Below, one piece after another: positions 12,203-23,138 of a DNA stretch of 64,000 nucleotides; the stretch's first letter is position 1, and each line of letters opens with the position of its first letter. The notes below the pieces were generated by a model that was given only the letters and a program-made list of their open reading frames with translations, searched no databases and was not told where the DNA came from. The translations under genes were made by a program, and so were the position numbers. The DNA comes from Hypericum androsaemum. Its lineage: Eukaryota > Streptophyta > Magnoliopsida > Malpighiales > Hypericaceae. The stretch spans positions 1,612,001 to 1,676,000 of the forward strand of contig OZ023190.1 in NCBI GenBank assembly GCA_963995505.1, read 5' to 3'.

Positions 12203-12394
12203 TACTATTTTATCATTCACTCACAATTCATTTTGTGTTGTTTGTTGGGTGGTATGAAACTCTAGCGCTCAATCCAATCCCAAATTACGGATACAAGTAG
12301 AGATAAGGATAATACAATTATTATTTCCCAATCCCAATTTACCACAATTCCCAATTTCAAAATTTTAACCTAAACCCCAATTTCCCGATTTCCA
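11601..12394. other. Duplicated spacer of the receptor-kinase array (AT-rich part)
   Basis: No gene. The segment near 11775-11875 (containing TTTTGTTTGAAGTCAG and CATGAAGTCTTGCCGGCATG) recurs near 22805-22890 and 27345-27440, so this spacer is part of the tandem unit. An (AT)n microsatellite lies at about 12172-12194. Confidence 0.6.
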
Positions 12395-12990
12395 AATTAG
12401 CTCGTCCCCGTCGCTCAAACCTCGCTCGCAACTGGTACACTTCAAACAGCAGATTCTGACTTGCTTCAACAGTTTGAGGAGACGTAGGTGAAAATCTGTT
12501 TTTTTTTTAATTCATTTATATCAATTGGTGCTTAATTAGCGATGAGCGATGACATTTAGGGAAAGAGCTTGATTTGTTTCTTCAAATTGTGAACTTGATT
12601 ATGCCTTGCTGTTTTTTTTTCCTAGTGATAATGTATATGCTTGATAAATCGGATAGTTTGGATAATCCGTACCCAAAAAATTCGAATGATTCGAATGCCT
12701 TTGATATATGTGCATTTTCTTGATAGTTAATATATGTGGATCATTATTAATGCAGCTTAATAATGCTGATCATGGGAAGTGCACATCGGCAAGCAAATAT
12801 CAGGACCATCTTATATTATCCTCATTCCACATACTCTCAAGTCTTAACCATCCACCTTCTGATCCAGATTCGAGCAAATACAGTCGCTACGTATAACAAC
12901 AATCATATTTGCAGCTTGGTACCCGAGTTGAACTTTAGCAATTACAATGACTGGAGTCCGGATTACTATCGGCCAGTTGAAGACACATGA
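12395..12990 (+). repeat. Array spacer with a repeated exon-like segment (copy 1)
   Basis: Two conserved patches are separated by about 250 bases. The first (12400-12490) contains CTTGCTTCAACAGTTTGAGG followed by ACG/TAGGTGAAAAT, like an exon end and donor. The second (12743-12990) begins after a possible acceptor GCAG with CTTAATAATGCTGATCATGG and remains open in two frames, one ending in NFSNYNDWSPDYYR. Copies lie at 23139-23846 (both patches) and 28125-28362 (first patch only). I do not recognise a protein. It may be a remnant of an unrelated gene that was caught in the tandem duplication unit. Confidence 0.45.
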
Positions 12991-13152
12991 ATTAAGATTA
13001 AGGTCTCAAACATTGAAAAACAATTGAGAATGTCCTGTTCTGAAAAACAAAAACAACAATGGGATGTGCTTACTAGTGATACTAAGGTAAGGGAGAGTTT
13101 CGGAGCTGCTGCTGACGTTGACGGAGGTGAGGGGAGCTCCCCGCAGAATGAT

Positions 13153-15525
13153 TTAAAAGGTGCTGCTCATAAATGAGTTTGGCTCTGGAGGAACAGGAAC
13201 TGGAATTGCTCCTTCAAGCATTTGGGTTACCTTCTTCATGGGAGGCCTTAAAGACGGATCCTGTTGAATGCACCATATGGCTATCTTCACAAATTTCTCC
13301 ACCCTCTTCATGTCATCTGTTGCCTCCTCGTCTTCTTCCACCAGAAGGTGCAGGGATCCTTCCCTGTAGCAATCATACACCCAATCCGAGAGTATGATCC
13401 TGTCCTCTGACTCCATTTCGAGTTCCACACTCTTTCTGCAGGTTATCAGCTCCAGCAGTACTATGCCAAAGCTGTACACATCGACTTTGACTGTGATGGG
13501 AAAGTTCTTGAACCACTCAGGAGCCAGATACCCTTTCGTTCCCCTGATTCTCGTTATAGTCCTCGTTTGTTCTATTTTCAAGAACTTTGAGAGACCAAAG
13601 TCCGAGATTTTTGCTGTCAGTGATTCGTCCAAAAGGATGTTCTGGGGCTTGATGTCGCAGTGAATGATCATGGTGCTGCATTCCTCATGGAGATAGAGAA
13701 GCCCTCTAGCTGTGCCAAAAGCAATTTGGACTCTACTGTACCACCTTGGCCGGAAATCACCAAACAGGTAGCTGGCCAGAGAGCCATTGCTCATATACTC
13801 GTAAACTAGAAGTTTCCTCTGCTCTTCATCACAATATCCGTGGAGTTGAACTAAATTCCTGTGATTTGTTTTGCCAGTGATCCTTACTTCAGTTTTGAAT
13901 TCATTCGCGTCTTGCTGTTCAATCCTGTCTAGCTTCTTGACAGCGACAGCGGCAACGGCATCGTCATCCGGAAGGACTCCTTTATAAACTGTTCCAAAAC
14001 CACCGCTTCCAACTTCTTCCTTGAACCCTCCAGTGGCTGCTTCCAGTTCCTTGTAGGTGAAGAATCGAAGATTCGAAGCTGGCACAGGGTTGTGTGTCTC
14101 CACCTTAACTCGGTCCTTTCTTCTATGATTCTTGGCAATCAACAAAAGTATATTCAAGATGCCAGAGCTACCTAAAAGAACTGATACAATGAGAATCAGA
14201 GTTGATTGATCCTTCCTCTTTGTATTTTCTGGTGGAGAGTTTACCTTCCTCACTTTAAACAAGGCTTTTCCTCCTTCATCTAAACTAGTTCTCCCATTCG
14301 AGAGCGGCATTCTCTTCATCCAACACTCCCCACCTCCAAACTCCACAGTAGCACAGTTACAATCATCCAAGCAAGCCTGTCTGCACCAATCTTCCGTCTG
14401 CGAGCTGAACATGGCGTAATCAGAGCCGGGCCAATTTGTGTTGGGCATCTCAATGATCTCGAAAAGATCTGAGTTGTCTTGAGGAGTACCAGCACACGTC
14501 TGCAAAACAAAGCTCGGCTTGCAGCCTAGGCGCTCGTCCTGGGGATCCAAGAAATCATAATTAGGTGGACACAAGCAACTTGGTTTAGAGTCACTCATAC
14601 TGCAGTAACTGTTGAGACCACAAGCTCCACTCCCAGTTGCTCCGTCAATGCTCGTACAGATATTTGATGGTATAAATGACAAAGTAGACCAAGCCATTGG
14701 CCAGGTTCCACTTGAGGAACCTGGTTTCGGGTATACATATTGCCTGAACACCCCATCGTAATCAAGGATCGCCCTCTGGTAAAATCTATCTGTTGATGCA
14801 GCGTTTGATGTTACATAATTAAGTATGCTGCCATTCTGAGATGCAAGGAATATGTAGCCAGATTGGTTGAAGATGACTTGATATCCGTTGTGTGTTTGAG
14901 TGGTCCAGTATGCATAGTTGTTGTTGGTGAATGGATAATCAGTAGTATACATGACAAGATTCCCATCGGTCTGCAATCCAAACTTGAATCTGCCATCAGA
15001 ATAATTCGTCTGCATATAGCGCGCGATGAGAGCTCCGCCTTGATTCCATGCCTGAGTTGGCAATATGGTGTCTGTTGGATGATCAAAGCTCTGCCACAAG
15101 TTAACAGCATCACTGCTTGCAAGTACGAAATTCCCGGTATCAAGCATGGCTGCATAGGAGACAACAGCCCCAACAGCAGAAGCAGCCCAAATTTGGTTGC
15201 CTGATCGGTCTCTAAGTACCAACCCGGTTGATGAGGAAAACTGAGCTGTGGATCTACTTTGGACCAGAGTATTTCTATTAGCTGACCAGACAACTGTCCT
15301 GTCAGGAAGCTTGTTGAACCATATGGCTAACAAGAAGCCATTGTTGCGGACCTCCTGGAATCCGAATGCGAAATCTCCGGAGGGTGAAAGCCAGTAAGTA
15401 GAGTTCCCCTTGGTTGCTGTTAGGGATGAGCCTAGAGAGATATTATGAGACTGTGAAGTGGTAGGAATTGACAAAATGAGGATGAAAGAAAAGCACAGAA
15501 GGCAACGTATAGGAATGGCTTCCAT
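13153..15525 (-). CDS. G-type lectin S-receptor-like Ser/Thr kinase, RLK1/LECRK type (copy A, intact)
   Basis: A single open frame of 790 residues without introns, normal for this family. Order: signal peptide 1-25; bulb-type (mannose-binding) lectin domain about 28-150; EGF-like segment rich in Cys about 301-335; PAN/apple domain about 342-415 (QTCAGTPQ, WCRQACLDDCNC); membrane segment about 441-464 (STLILIVSVLLGSSG); kinase about 504-775 with GSGGFG (506-511), VAVKK (527-531), HCDIKPQN (622-629), DFG (642-644) and APE (668-670). The Arg normally before the catalytic Asp is Cys, so it is a non-RD kinase, a class often tied to immune signalling. It would act in the plasma membrane; the ligand is unknown. 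Compared with its sisters it has two extra residues before the ATP lysine (AVAAVAVKK). The start is fixed by the ATG shared with all copies. Confidence 0.93.
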   Translation of the reverse strand: MEAIPIRCLLCFSFILILSIPTTSQSHNISLGSSLTATKGNSTYWLSPSGDFAFGFQEVRNNGFLLAIWFNKLPDRTVVWSANRNTLVQSRSTAQFSSSTGLVLRDRSGNQIWAASAVGAVVSYAAMLDTGNFVLASSDAVNLWQSFDHPTDTILPTQAWNQGGALIARYMQTNYSDGRFKFGLQTDGNLVMYTTDYPFTNNNYAYWTTQTHNGYQVIFNQSGYIFLASQNGSILNYVTSNAASTDRFYQRAILDYDGVFRQYVYPKPGSSSGTWPMAWSTLSFIPSNICTSIDGATGSGACGLNSYCSMSDSKPSCLCPPNYDFLDPQDERLGCKPSFVLQTCAGTPQDNSDLFEIIEMPNTNWPGSDYAMFSSQTEDWCRQACLDDCNCATVEFGGGECWMKRMPLSNGRTSLDEGGKALFKVRKVNSPPENTKRKDQSTLILIVSVLLGSSGILNILLLIAKNHRRKDRVKVETHNPVPASNLRFFTYKELEAATGGFKEEVGSGGFGTVYKGVLPDDDAVAAVAVKKLDRIEQQDANEFKTEVRITGKTNHRNLVQLHGYCDEEQRKLLVYEYMSNGSLASYLFGDFRPRWYSRVQIAFGTARGLLYLHEECSTMIIHCDIKPQNILLDESLTAKISDFGLSKFLKIEQTRTITRIRGTKGYLAPEWFKNFPITVKVDVYSFGIVLLELITCRKSVELEMESEDRIILSDWVYDCYREGSLHLLVEEDEEATDDMKRVEKFVKIAIWCIQQDPSLRPPMKKVTQMLEGAIPVPVPPEPNSFMSSTF

Positions 15526-15660
15526 GCTTAGATGTGTCTCTCTCTCTTGGCTTTAGTGTTTGGATGGCTGAGTTATCCTTACATAACCCAGTTATACATA
15601 TGTATGTATACACTACACACACATATACATATATATACATATACACACACATATACAAAT
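15526..15660 (-). promoter_or_regulatory. Core promoter and leader of receptor kinase A with CA/TA microsatellite
   Basis: The minus-strand leader carries the array-wide motif AACTGGGTTATGTAAGG and GA-rich sequence before the ATG. Upstream a microsatellite of CATA/TATA and CACACA units (15595-15660) sits where the TATA box of the sister genes lies, so it supplies several TATATA matches. Confidence 0.5.
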
Positions 15661-15780
15661 AGAGATATGTTACGTGTTGGTCAATTCAAATAGAGATAAA
15701 TAGTGAATTCTTTTTACATGGTATCTATGATCGACTTTGAATACCCCAAACGAAGAAACTTGGGGCAATTCGAAATCTGC

Positions 15781-16050
15781 TATCCAGATAATCAGACCTT
15801 GACCAATTGGCCCCTGCAATGCAACTTCCTCTATTGTGGGAATGACCCAGTCAGCCCATGAATAAGGGAAACCGTAAGGCTGACTTATATATATCGTGTG
15901 TGTTGGTCAATTGACATATCTTTCTCTACATAATATCTAGTAATGATCGACTCTGAATACACCAACCGACAAACTCTCTCCATTGGTGGGAATGACCCAG
16001 TCGGCCCATGATTAAGGGAGCCTGAAAGGCTGACTTGTTGAAATAATGTT
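15781..16050. repeat. Repeated upstream block of the receptor-kinase genes (two copies here)
   Basis: A block with CAGACCTTGACCAATTGGC, then GGAATGACCCAGTCAGCCCA and GGCTGAC occurs at 15781-15885 and in part again at 15972-16050. It recurs upstream of the other intact copies at 31318-31400, 36930-37062 and 37924-38050. It is not coding. Confidence 0.65.
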
Positions 16051-16239
16051 CCTTTTTTTCAGGGTTGAGTAAATGTGTCTTTCTGGAAGAAGTTGATAGG
16101 CATTGAGAGCCACAGTCAATGTCTACAATTTTAAAAGTTCAATGACGTTGATCGGGAACTAAATAATCGTGGAGGAATACGTACGAATTGGTCGCCAGCA
16201 TGTGTCAAGCCCGTGGTTTAGTTTATGTTGTTCTCCCAC

Positions 16240-17019
16240 TTTCCATCCCTGTATTTTGTTTTTTGATTTTGTTTCTCCTTTAGTTTATGTTTATTATACT
16301 CTGTGGTATTTGAAGCCAGAATCGGATAATTTTTCCCAATGAATTGTCACAAAAAATACACAAATGCTCTCACTTGAAAAGAAAAAAAACCATTCTCTCT
16401 CATCTATGTCCTCTTCCTCTCCACTCTATCCCTAAACATCCTCCAACAAGATGAATTAGCATAATCAAGAGGATTACTCCATCAATTTTCAGTCTTGTGT
16501 GGGATTTTGAATAAGTAATCAAGTTAGTAGAACATCGAATTCCAGGTCAAGCCTCGAGTGGTCATGGATGATTATTTCTTGGTTGGAAGGATCTTGATTG
16601 TTTCATCTTTGTATTAGTGTGCTAAAATGTGTTGAGGGGGGAGAAAAATTATGATTTCGATTTCTGGGACCCCAGAATATAAAAAATTCAAATTAGAGGG
16701 GCAACAAAATTAGAATCAAACTACAAGGACCCTATCTTCTATTCACCAAATATCAGAAGTCCAGATTTAATTTACCCTTTTATTAATCGTAGTTTGAGTC
16801 TGGTGAAATAAAAAAATGAAAAATCTTGTGTACCAAATTTTAACATATTGTATTTTTAATATTTGAATTCGAAATATTTCAATAAACCAAAATAATTATT
16901 CGCCAGTGTACTTACTAGTTGATTAAAATATTTATATTTTCTCATATTTCTTCCCTTAAACCTGGGTATACAGATAGTTATATACTAATTATAGCTTAAT
17001 ATTATGTCCTTGTTTTTGT
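16240..17019. other. Intergenic stretch between copy A and a TIR element
   Basis: AT-rich, no gene. A segment at about 16660-16765 (GGGACCCCAGAATA to TTTACCC) resembles the right end of a Mutator-like element in style, but I found no matching left end. Confidence 0.4.
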
Positions 17020-17028
17020 TAGAATTAA

Positions 17029-18393
17029 GGAAAAAGTACACTTAAGTACCTTATAGTTTCATCGATTATCACTTGGGTACCTTGTGGTTTCAAAATCGTA
17101 AAACAGGTCCAACTTATTTCAATTTTTATCACGGACCGGTCCCGAAGTCTGGTTCGCAAGTTTTTGGACAAATGGCATCGTTTTGACGCCTACATGGAAC
17201 GCCAAGTGGTAGTGACGTGTCAGTATGCAAATTACCAAAATAGTCCCTTTTAATATTTTTTTTAATAAAAAAATCACTTATCCTCCCCCTCTCTTCCCTC
17301 TCTCCTTGTCTCTCCTCCCTCCGCCGACCTCCATTTGCATCATCTTCGGTTTCCTCCACCAGGCCAAAATTCCAAAGGAAGCCAAAGGGCCCACGTAGTA
17401 CTTGAGCCTCAACCTCATCCTACAATCTCCATAAAGGAGGCAAAAGACCCACAAGATCGAACCCAAAACTAATTAAGCTACCAACCCAGAATCAAATCTT
17501 CCAATTAAAACCCACAACACTAACAAAAGCAAAAGCAAAAAGAAGACTAAATCTTTAGCCCCCGAAGACCGAACCCAGTTGAGACTTGATAATGACCCAT
17601 CAACCACATACATTAAAGCGTTGATTTAGAATTGTATTAAACTAACAATTTCGGGTTTCAGCTGAAGAAGGAGAAACGATGGGAGAAGATAGAGAAGGAA
17701 CGACGTCATAGCAGCGGCACTGAAGAAGCAGCAATCGTCGCTCTCAACCATCGTCGGATGCCGAGCCCCGCCGCGACTGTAGGCATTTGATCCTTTCTCC
17801 ATCGGCCAGAAACGACGCCGTTGTTGGATTCTTCAGCTCCTCTTTTAGGGATTCTTCTGCTCCTTCTTTAGAGATTATTAGGAACCACCCTCTACCTTTT
17901 CTCGTTGTTGTTGTTTTAGTAGGAGATTTCTCGGGGCCCGAATCGGACTTGTAGTAGGAGATTTCTCTGCCTTGGCTGAGCCTCCTGACGCCGAGCACCG
18001 CGGGGAGGAACCGAAGAGGAGGGAGATGGAGGTCGCTGGAGGGGAGAGAGAGAGAGAGGAGGAGGAGGAGGAGGAGGAGGAGACTAAGGGAGAGAGGATG
18101 AGGATGAGGATGAGGGATGAGAGAATAAGAGGGGGAGGATAAGTGATTTTTCATTAAAAAATATATAAATTAAAAGGGACTATTTTGGTAATTTCATACT
18201 GACACGTCAGTACCATGTGGCGCTCCATGTAAGCGTCAAAACGACGCCATTTGTCCAAAAAATTACGAATCGGACCTCGGGACCGGTCCGTGATAAAAAT
18301 TGAAATAAGTTGGACCTGTTTTACGATTTTGAAACTACAGGGTACCCAAGTGATAATTGGTAAAATTACAGGGTACTTAAATGTACTTTTTCC
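17029..18393. mobile_element. Mutator-like non-autonomous TIR element (copy 2, second family)
   Basis: Long inverted ends of about 229 bp (17029-17257 and 18165-18393) begin GGAAAAAGTACACTTAAGTA. They contain AAACAGGTCCAACTTATTTC, the GGACCGGTCC palindrome and a GACGCC..TGGC segment. The element is bracketed by a perfect 9-bp duplication TAGAATTAA (17020-17028 and 18394-18402). No transposase. The interior (about 17280-18150) is GC-richer, with (GAG)n around 18040-18085 and GA-rich runs that yield only low-complexity reading frames; it may hold captured sequence but I cannot name a parent gene. Confidence 0.9.
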
Positions 18394-18402
18394 TAGAATT
18401 AA

Positions 18403-19035
18403 TGAAAGATAGGAACGACGGCTCAAATACAACAAAGATGAAAAAGATATAAGAAAATAGTAGGATGACACAGAAAAATTAAAGATCAAATAATGTCTTT
18501 CTAATCTCATTTGACCAGAAGACAGGGAAAATGTACGCATGAGATTAGATTATAAGACAACAACATTTCTTTCTCCAATAACAACGAGCCCACTTGGACC
18601 TAAATTGTCTGATAATAACAATTTTTTAGATTAATTATACAAACTGCCGAGGGAGAAATTGCAAAAGAACGTTATAATATTCTCGAGAGAATTGGATAGG
18701 AGGATATTGATCGGGAAGGAGCCCATGGCGACGGTGTTTTCCACGGCCACGATCATCTGCATTTAGAAGGAAACAAAAACACAAAAACTTTCTTGAGTGA
18801 AGTGATATGTGATTATGAGCAGTAATAGATGTAGAATAATAAGTATAACAATTCACTTATCTAGATACTTTTTTTCTTAGTAAATAAAATTTACTTATAA
18901 AAAAAACTTTTTTGATGTCCAAATTTCTTAACAAGTCCCGACCATTGTAGTCACTCGTTTGAACTTCGTGCAATACGTTACTGAAATTTTATAAGCAAGT
19001 ATACAACATAGACACCCACTTGATAAATTTAGATG
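18403..19035. other. 3'-flank type spacer of the array
   Basis: No gene. From about 18950 the sequence (CTGAAATTTTATAAGCAAGT, ACTTGATAAATTTAGATGCA) matches the 3' flanks of the broken copies at about 39430 and 48220, so this is the 3' flank of the inverted copy B. Confidence 0.5.
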
Positions 19036-19548
19036 CAAATGTTGCATGGCTGAATTTTGGTCGAGGTCGCGAAGGCCGAATTAGGGTTCGAGAGCTTCGA
19101 TTTGGGAATTAAGAGCGACGATTCGATTCAGACGAAGGAAAGAGAAGTGACCGGCCAGTCACCCGGTGGAATTATATAACAAAGTGATCAATTACGTTTT
19201 AGTCACCGATTTTAACTGCGTGTTGATTTCGATCCACCAACTTACCCATCTATTAGGCCCATTACCCTTTAGGCCCGTTTTGTATTTCCGTTTTTGGTTG
19301 TAAGCCTGGAGGGCAGGACAGTAATCTGTTGTTAGTGGGTGCCATCCCCTAATTAGTAATTAGTAATTACACAAGTATATATATGAAAGAAATGAATAGA
19401 GAAATTCCATGTTGGACAAACACATTTTATTATACACATTTACACACTTTCTTCTACCTTATTTTCTCAATTCTAAAACTTACTAACTTCACCTGATCTT
19501 CGAATCTTCTTTTCCGCTAATCAAAATATCTTCGAATACGTGGATCAA
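19036..19548. mobile_element. Insertion relative to sister spacers, possibly a solo LTR
   Basis: Sister spacers at 39490 and 48275 read without a break from GACGCAAACGTTG to GAACATAAAGA. Here about 510 extra bases lie between GATGCAAATGTTG (ending 19035) and AAACGTTGGAACATAAAG (from about 19549). The insert has a TATA-like stretch (GTATATATATGAAAG near 19375) and no coding. A solo LTR is the simplest reading, but I could not prove terminal TG/CA or a clean target duplication. Confidence 0.45.
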
Positions 19549-20066
19549 TAAACGTTGGAACATAAAGAATAGGAGGACCTAAAAATTTTAAGTGTCTGAC
19601 ATCATTTGATCTAATGGTACAAAATGTAAGAAGAATTGATCCAAATTTAATCGCAGCAGATGTAATTTGGTGGGAGAGAGGACACCAACTAGGAGCGGGT
19701 TTGGAGCTGCTGACGTGGACGGAGGCGAAGAGAGCTTGGTGCTGATATTATCTAAATATTAATCTGATATTACAAATTTGTCATTTAATATCCAGTAATT
19801 TTCTTGGTGCTGCTAGGGGCCACCAGCACCCAATCCATCTTCGATAAAATATTGTATACGAGTCAACATTTTATCTGGCACATGTATTGTATTTGAAAAA
19901 TTATGATAAGATTTGAATACTGTTATATTTGGATACAAATCTGGATAATCCAAAACATAAATTCCGATTACGAACAGAGACGTGGATAATACAATTTTTA
20001 TTTCAGAAATTCATCTTGTTGGGCCCACCAAAACTAGTTACTTAGAATCTCAAAATGTTAATTAGA
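19549..20066. other. 3' flank of copy B and unassigned filler
   Basis: 19590-19737 matches the 3' flank found after all array genes (GAGCTGCTGACGTGGACGGA near 19706) and stops abruptly after GAGAGC at about 19737. The remaining 330 bases (19738-20066) have no match to the sister flanks and no gene. The break at 19737 is a candidate breakpoint of the inversion described for copy B. Confidence 0.5.
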
Positions 20067-22204
20067 ATTCAAAGTTCCTGACAGGGCAATTGGCTGGTCA
20101 GCTAATAGAAACACTTTGGTCGGAAGTGGTTCCACAGCTCAGGTTACAACATCAGTTGGGTTGGTAATCAAAGACCCATCAGGCAACAACATTTGGGCTG
20201 CTTCACCTGTTGGTGCTGCTGGTGTCTCGTATGCAGCCATGCTTGATACCGGGAATTTCGTACTTGCCAGCAGTGATGCTGTTAACCTGTGGCAGAGCTT
20301 TGATCATCCAACAGACACCATATTGCCAACTCAGACATTGAATCAAGACGGAACTCTCATTGCGCGCTACACGCAGACGAATTATTCTCAAGGCAGATTC
20401 AAGTTTAAATTGCAGAAGGACGGGAATCTTGTCATGTATACTATAGATTATCCATTCACCAACGGCAAGTATGCATATTGGGACACTCAGACTTCTATTG
20501 GCAGCGGATATCAGGTGATCTTCAACCAGTCTGGCTACATATTCCTTGTATCACAGAATGGCAGCATCAACGGATAGATTTTACCAGAGGGCGATCATTG
20601 AATATGACGGGGTGTTCAGGCAATACGTGTTCCCGAAAACGGGGTCCTCAAGTGGAGCCTGGCCAATGGCTTCGTCCACTTTGAAATCAATACCATCAGA
20701 TATATGCAGCAATATTTCAGGACCAATTGGGAGTGGAGCTTGTGGTTTCAACAGTTACTGCACTATTAATGACTCTAAGCCAAGTTGCCTATGTCCGCCT
20801 GGTTATCATTTCTTGGATCCCCAGGATGAGCACCTAGGCGTGCAGCTTCGTTTTGCAGACTTGTGCTGGTACTCCTCAAGACAACTCAGACCTGTTCGAG
20901 ATCATTGAGATGCCACACACGGATTGGCCCCTCTCTGATTATGCCACGTTCAGGTCGCAGACGGAAGATTCGTGCAAGCACGCTTGTTTGGATGATTGTT
21001 ACTGTGCTGCTGCTGATTTCGGACCTGGATATGGGTTATGTTGGAAGAAGAAAACGCCGCTCTCGAACGGGAGAACTAGGCCAGACAAAAAAGAAACATC
21101 CTTTCTTAAAGTGCGGAAGATAAACTCTATACCAGAAAATACGAAGAGGAAAGATCAATCAACTCTAATCCTCATTGGATCAATCCTCTTAGGTAGCTCT
21201 GGCTTCATAAATATACTTTGTTTGATTGCTTCTCGTTATAGAAGAAAGGACCAAGTGAAGGTTCAGACAAACAAGACTCTGCGAGCCTCAGATCTTCGAT
21301 TTTTCGCCTACAAGGAACTGGAAGCAGCCACAGGAGGATTTACGGAAGAAATTGGCAGCGGTGGATTCGGAACAGTCTACAAAGGAGTCCTTCCGAATGA
21401 GGGCACAGATGTTTCTGTCAAGAAAGTAGACAGGATTGAACGAGAAGAGGAGAATGGGTTTGAAAACGAAGTCAGGATCATTGGCCGAACTAACCACAGG
21501 AATCTAGTGCAACTCCGTGGATATTGTAATGAACGGAAGCAAAGGCTTCTTGTCTATGAGTATATGAGCAATGGCTCCCTGGCCAGCTACATGTTTCGTG
21601 ATTTCCGGCCGAGGTGGTACAGCGGGGTCCAAATCGCTTTCGGCATAGCAAGAGGACATCTCTATCTCCACGATGAATGCAGCACTGCGATCATCCACTG
21701 CGACATCAAGCCCCAAAACATCCTCTTGGACGCATCTTTGACAGCAAAGATTTCGGACTTCGGTCTCTCAAAGTTCATGAAAATAGATCAAACACGGACT
21801 ACAACGAGAATCAGGGGAACGAAAGGGTATCTGGCTCCTAAGTGGTTCAAGAGATTGCCTGTCACGGTAAAAGTAGATGTGTACAGCTTTGGCATAGTAC
21901 TGCTGGAGCTGATAACCTGCAGAAAGAGTGTGGAACTCGAAATGGAGTCGGAGAACAGGATCGTACTCTCGGATTGGGCGAACGATTGCTACAGGGATGG
22001 ATCATTAACCTACTGGTGGAAGAAGACGAGGAGGCGACGGCTGACATGAAGAGGGTGGAGAAATTTGTGAAGATAGCCATATGGTGCATTCAACAGGATC
22101 CGTCTTTAAGGCCTCCCATGAAGAAGGTTACTCAAATGCTGGAAGGAGCAATTCCAGTTCCTGCTCCTCCAGAGCCAAACTCATTTATGATTAGCACCAT
22201 CTAA
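20067..22204 (+). pseudogene. Lectin receptor kinase copy B: inverted gene body
   Basis: This is the body of a receptor kinase from about residue 70 (KVPDRAIGWSANRNTL) to the C-terminus (PPEPNSFMISTI), on the plus strand while the other copies are on minus. The signal peptide and first lectin residues are missing from its 5' side and lie instead on the minus strand just beyond its 3' end (22287-22497). It is also broken by small changes. A 29-bp deletion between GCAT microrepeats near 20566 gives a TAG at 20575. A short indel near 20840 disrupts the EGF/PAN border (GC-KPSF lost). A one-base loss near 22008 shifts the last helix. Kinase motifs HCDIKPQN and DFG remain, but APE has become APK. 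Not functional. Confidence 0.85.
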
Positions 22205-22286
22205 ATCAATCCGCGGGGTGCTCCCCTTGTCCCCATCTCCTTGCAAGACAGCCAGGTCCAACTGCCTGGGCCAGGTAAGTTTGCGT

Positions 22287-22497
22287 TTAACAAGAAGCCA
22301 TTGTTGTGGACCTCCTGGAATCCGAAAGCGAAATCTCCGGAGGGTGACAGCCAGTAAGTAGAGTTGCCCTTTGTTGCTGTTAAGAATGATCCCAGAGATA
22401 TATTATGAGATTGTGAAGTGGTAGGGATTGACAAAATGAGAAGATAAAGTAAGCAGAAAAGGCACTGTATCGGAAAGGCTTCCGTCCTCTGATGCAT
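22287..22497 (-). pseudogene. Detached N-terminus of receptor kinase copy B
   Basis: The minus strand carries the signal peptide and lectin start: TEAFPIQCLFCLLYLLILSI, then SQSHNISLGSFL, ending at NNGFLL at about 22287, where the sister genes continue AIWFNK. The usual start codon ATG has become ACG (Thr); an ATG five codons upstream could replace it. After NNGFLL the sequence leaves the family. The continuation is found in opposite orientation starting at 20067, with only about five codons (AIWFN) lost, so both pieces come from one gene. Confidence 0.85.
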
Positions 22498-23138
22498 TCT
22501 TCTTTGCTGCCCTTAATGCTTTTGATGGTTGTCTTCAGAGAACCCAGTTGTATATATTTAGTGGAAGACTTCTGTGCACTTATGCAACTGAATGCAGATT
22601 TCCAACGGAAAACCACGTCAAATAATTAAGGTTCGAGTCCGTGAGATATTTAAAAAGTGCCAATGTCGTGCAACTTACTCCACTAATTGAGATTAGTTAC
22701 TGAAATGACCCAGTAAACTCAATGTAGACTTTGACTAAGCCAACCTGATGGAAACGTAGTACTCACAGCCAGTTGAGAAGTCGAGTCAAGTCAAGAAAAT
22801 ATTTTCAAGTATAGAGACAACGATTGGGAATATTAATCTTGTTTGAATTCAGTGGAGGATTCCATACCTGAAGTCTGGCCGGTATGTATAATAATACAGA
22901 CTGAAAGTGAGTGTTTTTATCCACTATATGGTATCCGTATTTGTATCTAAATATTTTTTCACTACGAATTCAGATATTTTAAATTTTGAATTATTCAAGT
23001 TATAAATTTCGGGGGAGTGGATTAGATGCTGATTATAATAAAGTTCGTAAAATCACCCAGACAAAAAATATATATAATATCATCAAACGGTAAATAATAT
23101 TACTAAACATAATATGACAACGCTAAATACAATATGGC
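22498..23138. other. Leader and spacer of array unit (copy 2)
   Basis: 22500-22580 matches the leader of the sister genes (GAGAACCCAGTTGTATATATT); 22690-22900 matches 27235-27440. No gene. Confidence 0.55.

Noticed and set aside
17744..18154. Leu/Pro-rich open frame on the minus strand
   Set aside because: Arises from GA/GAG-rich DNA inside TIR element 2.
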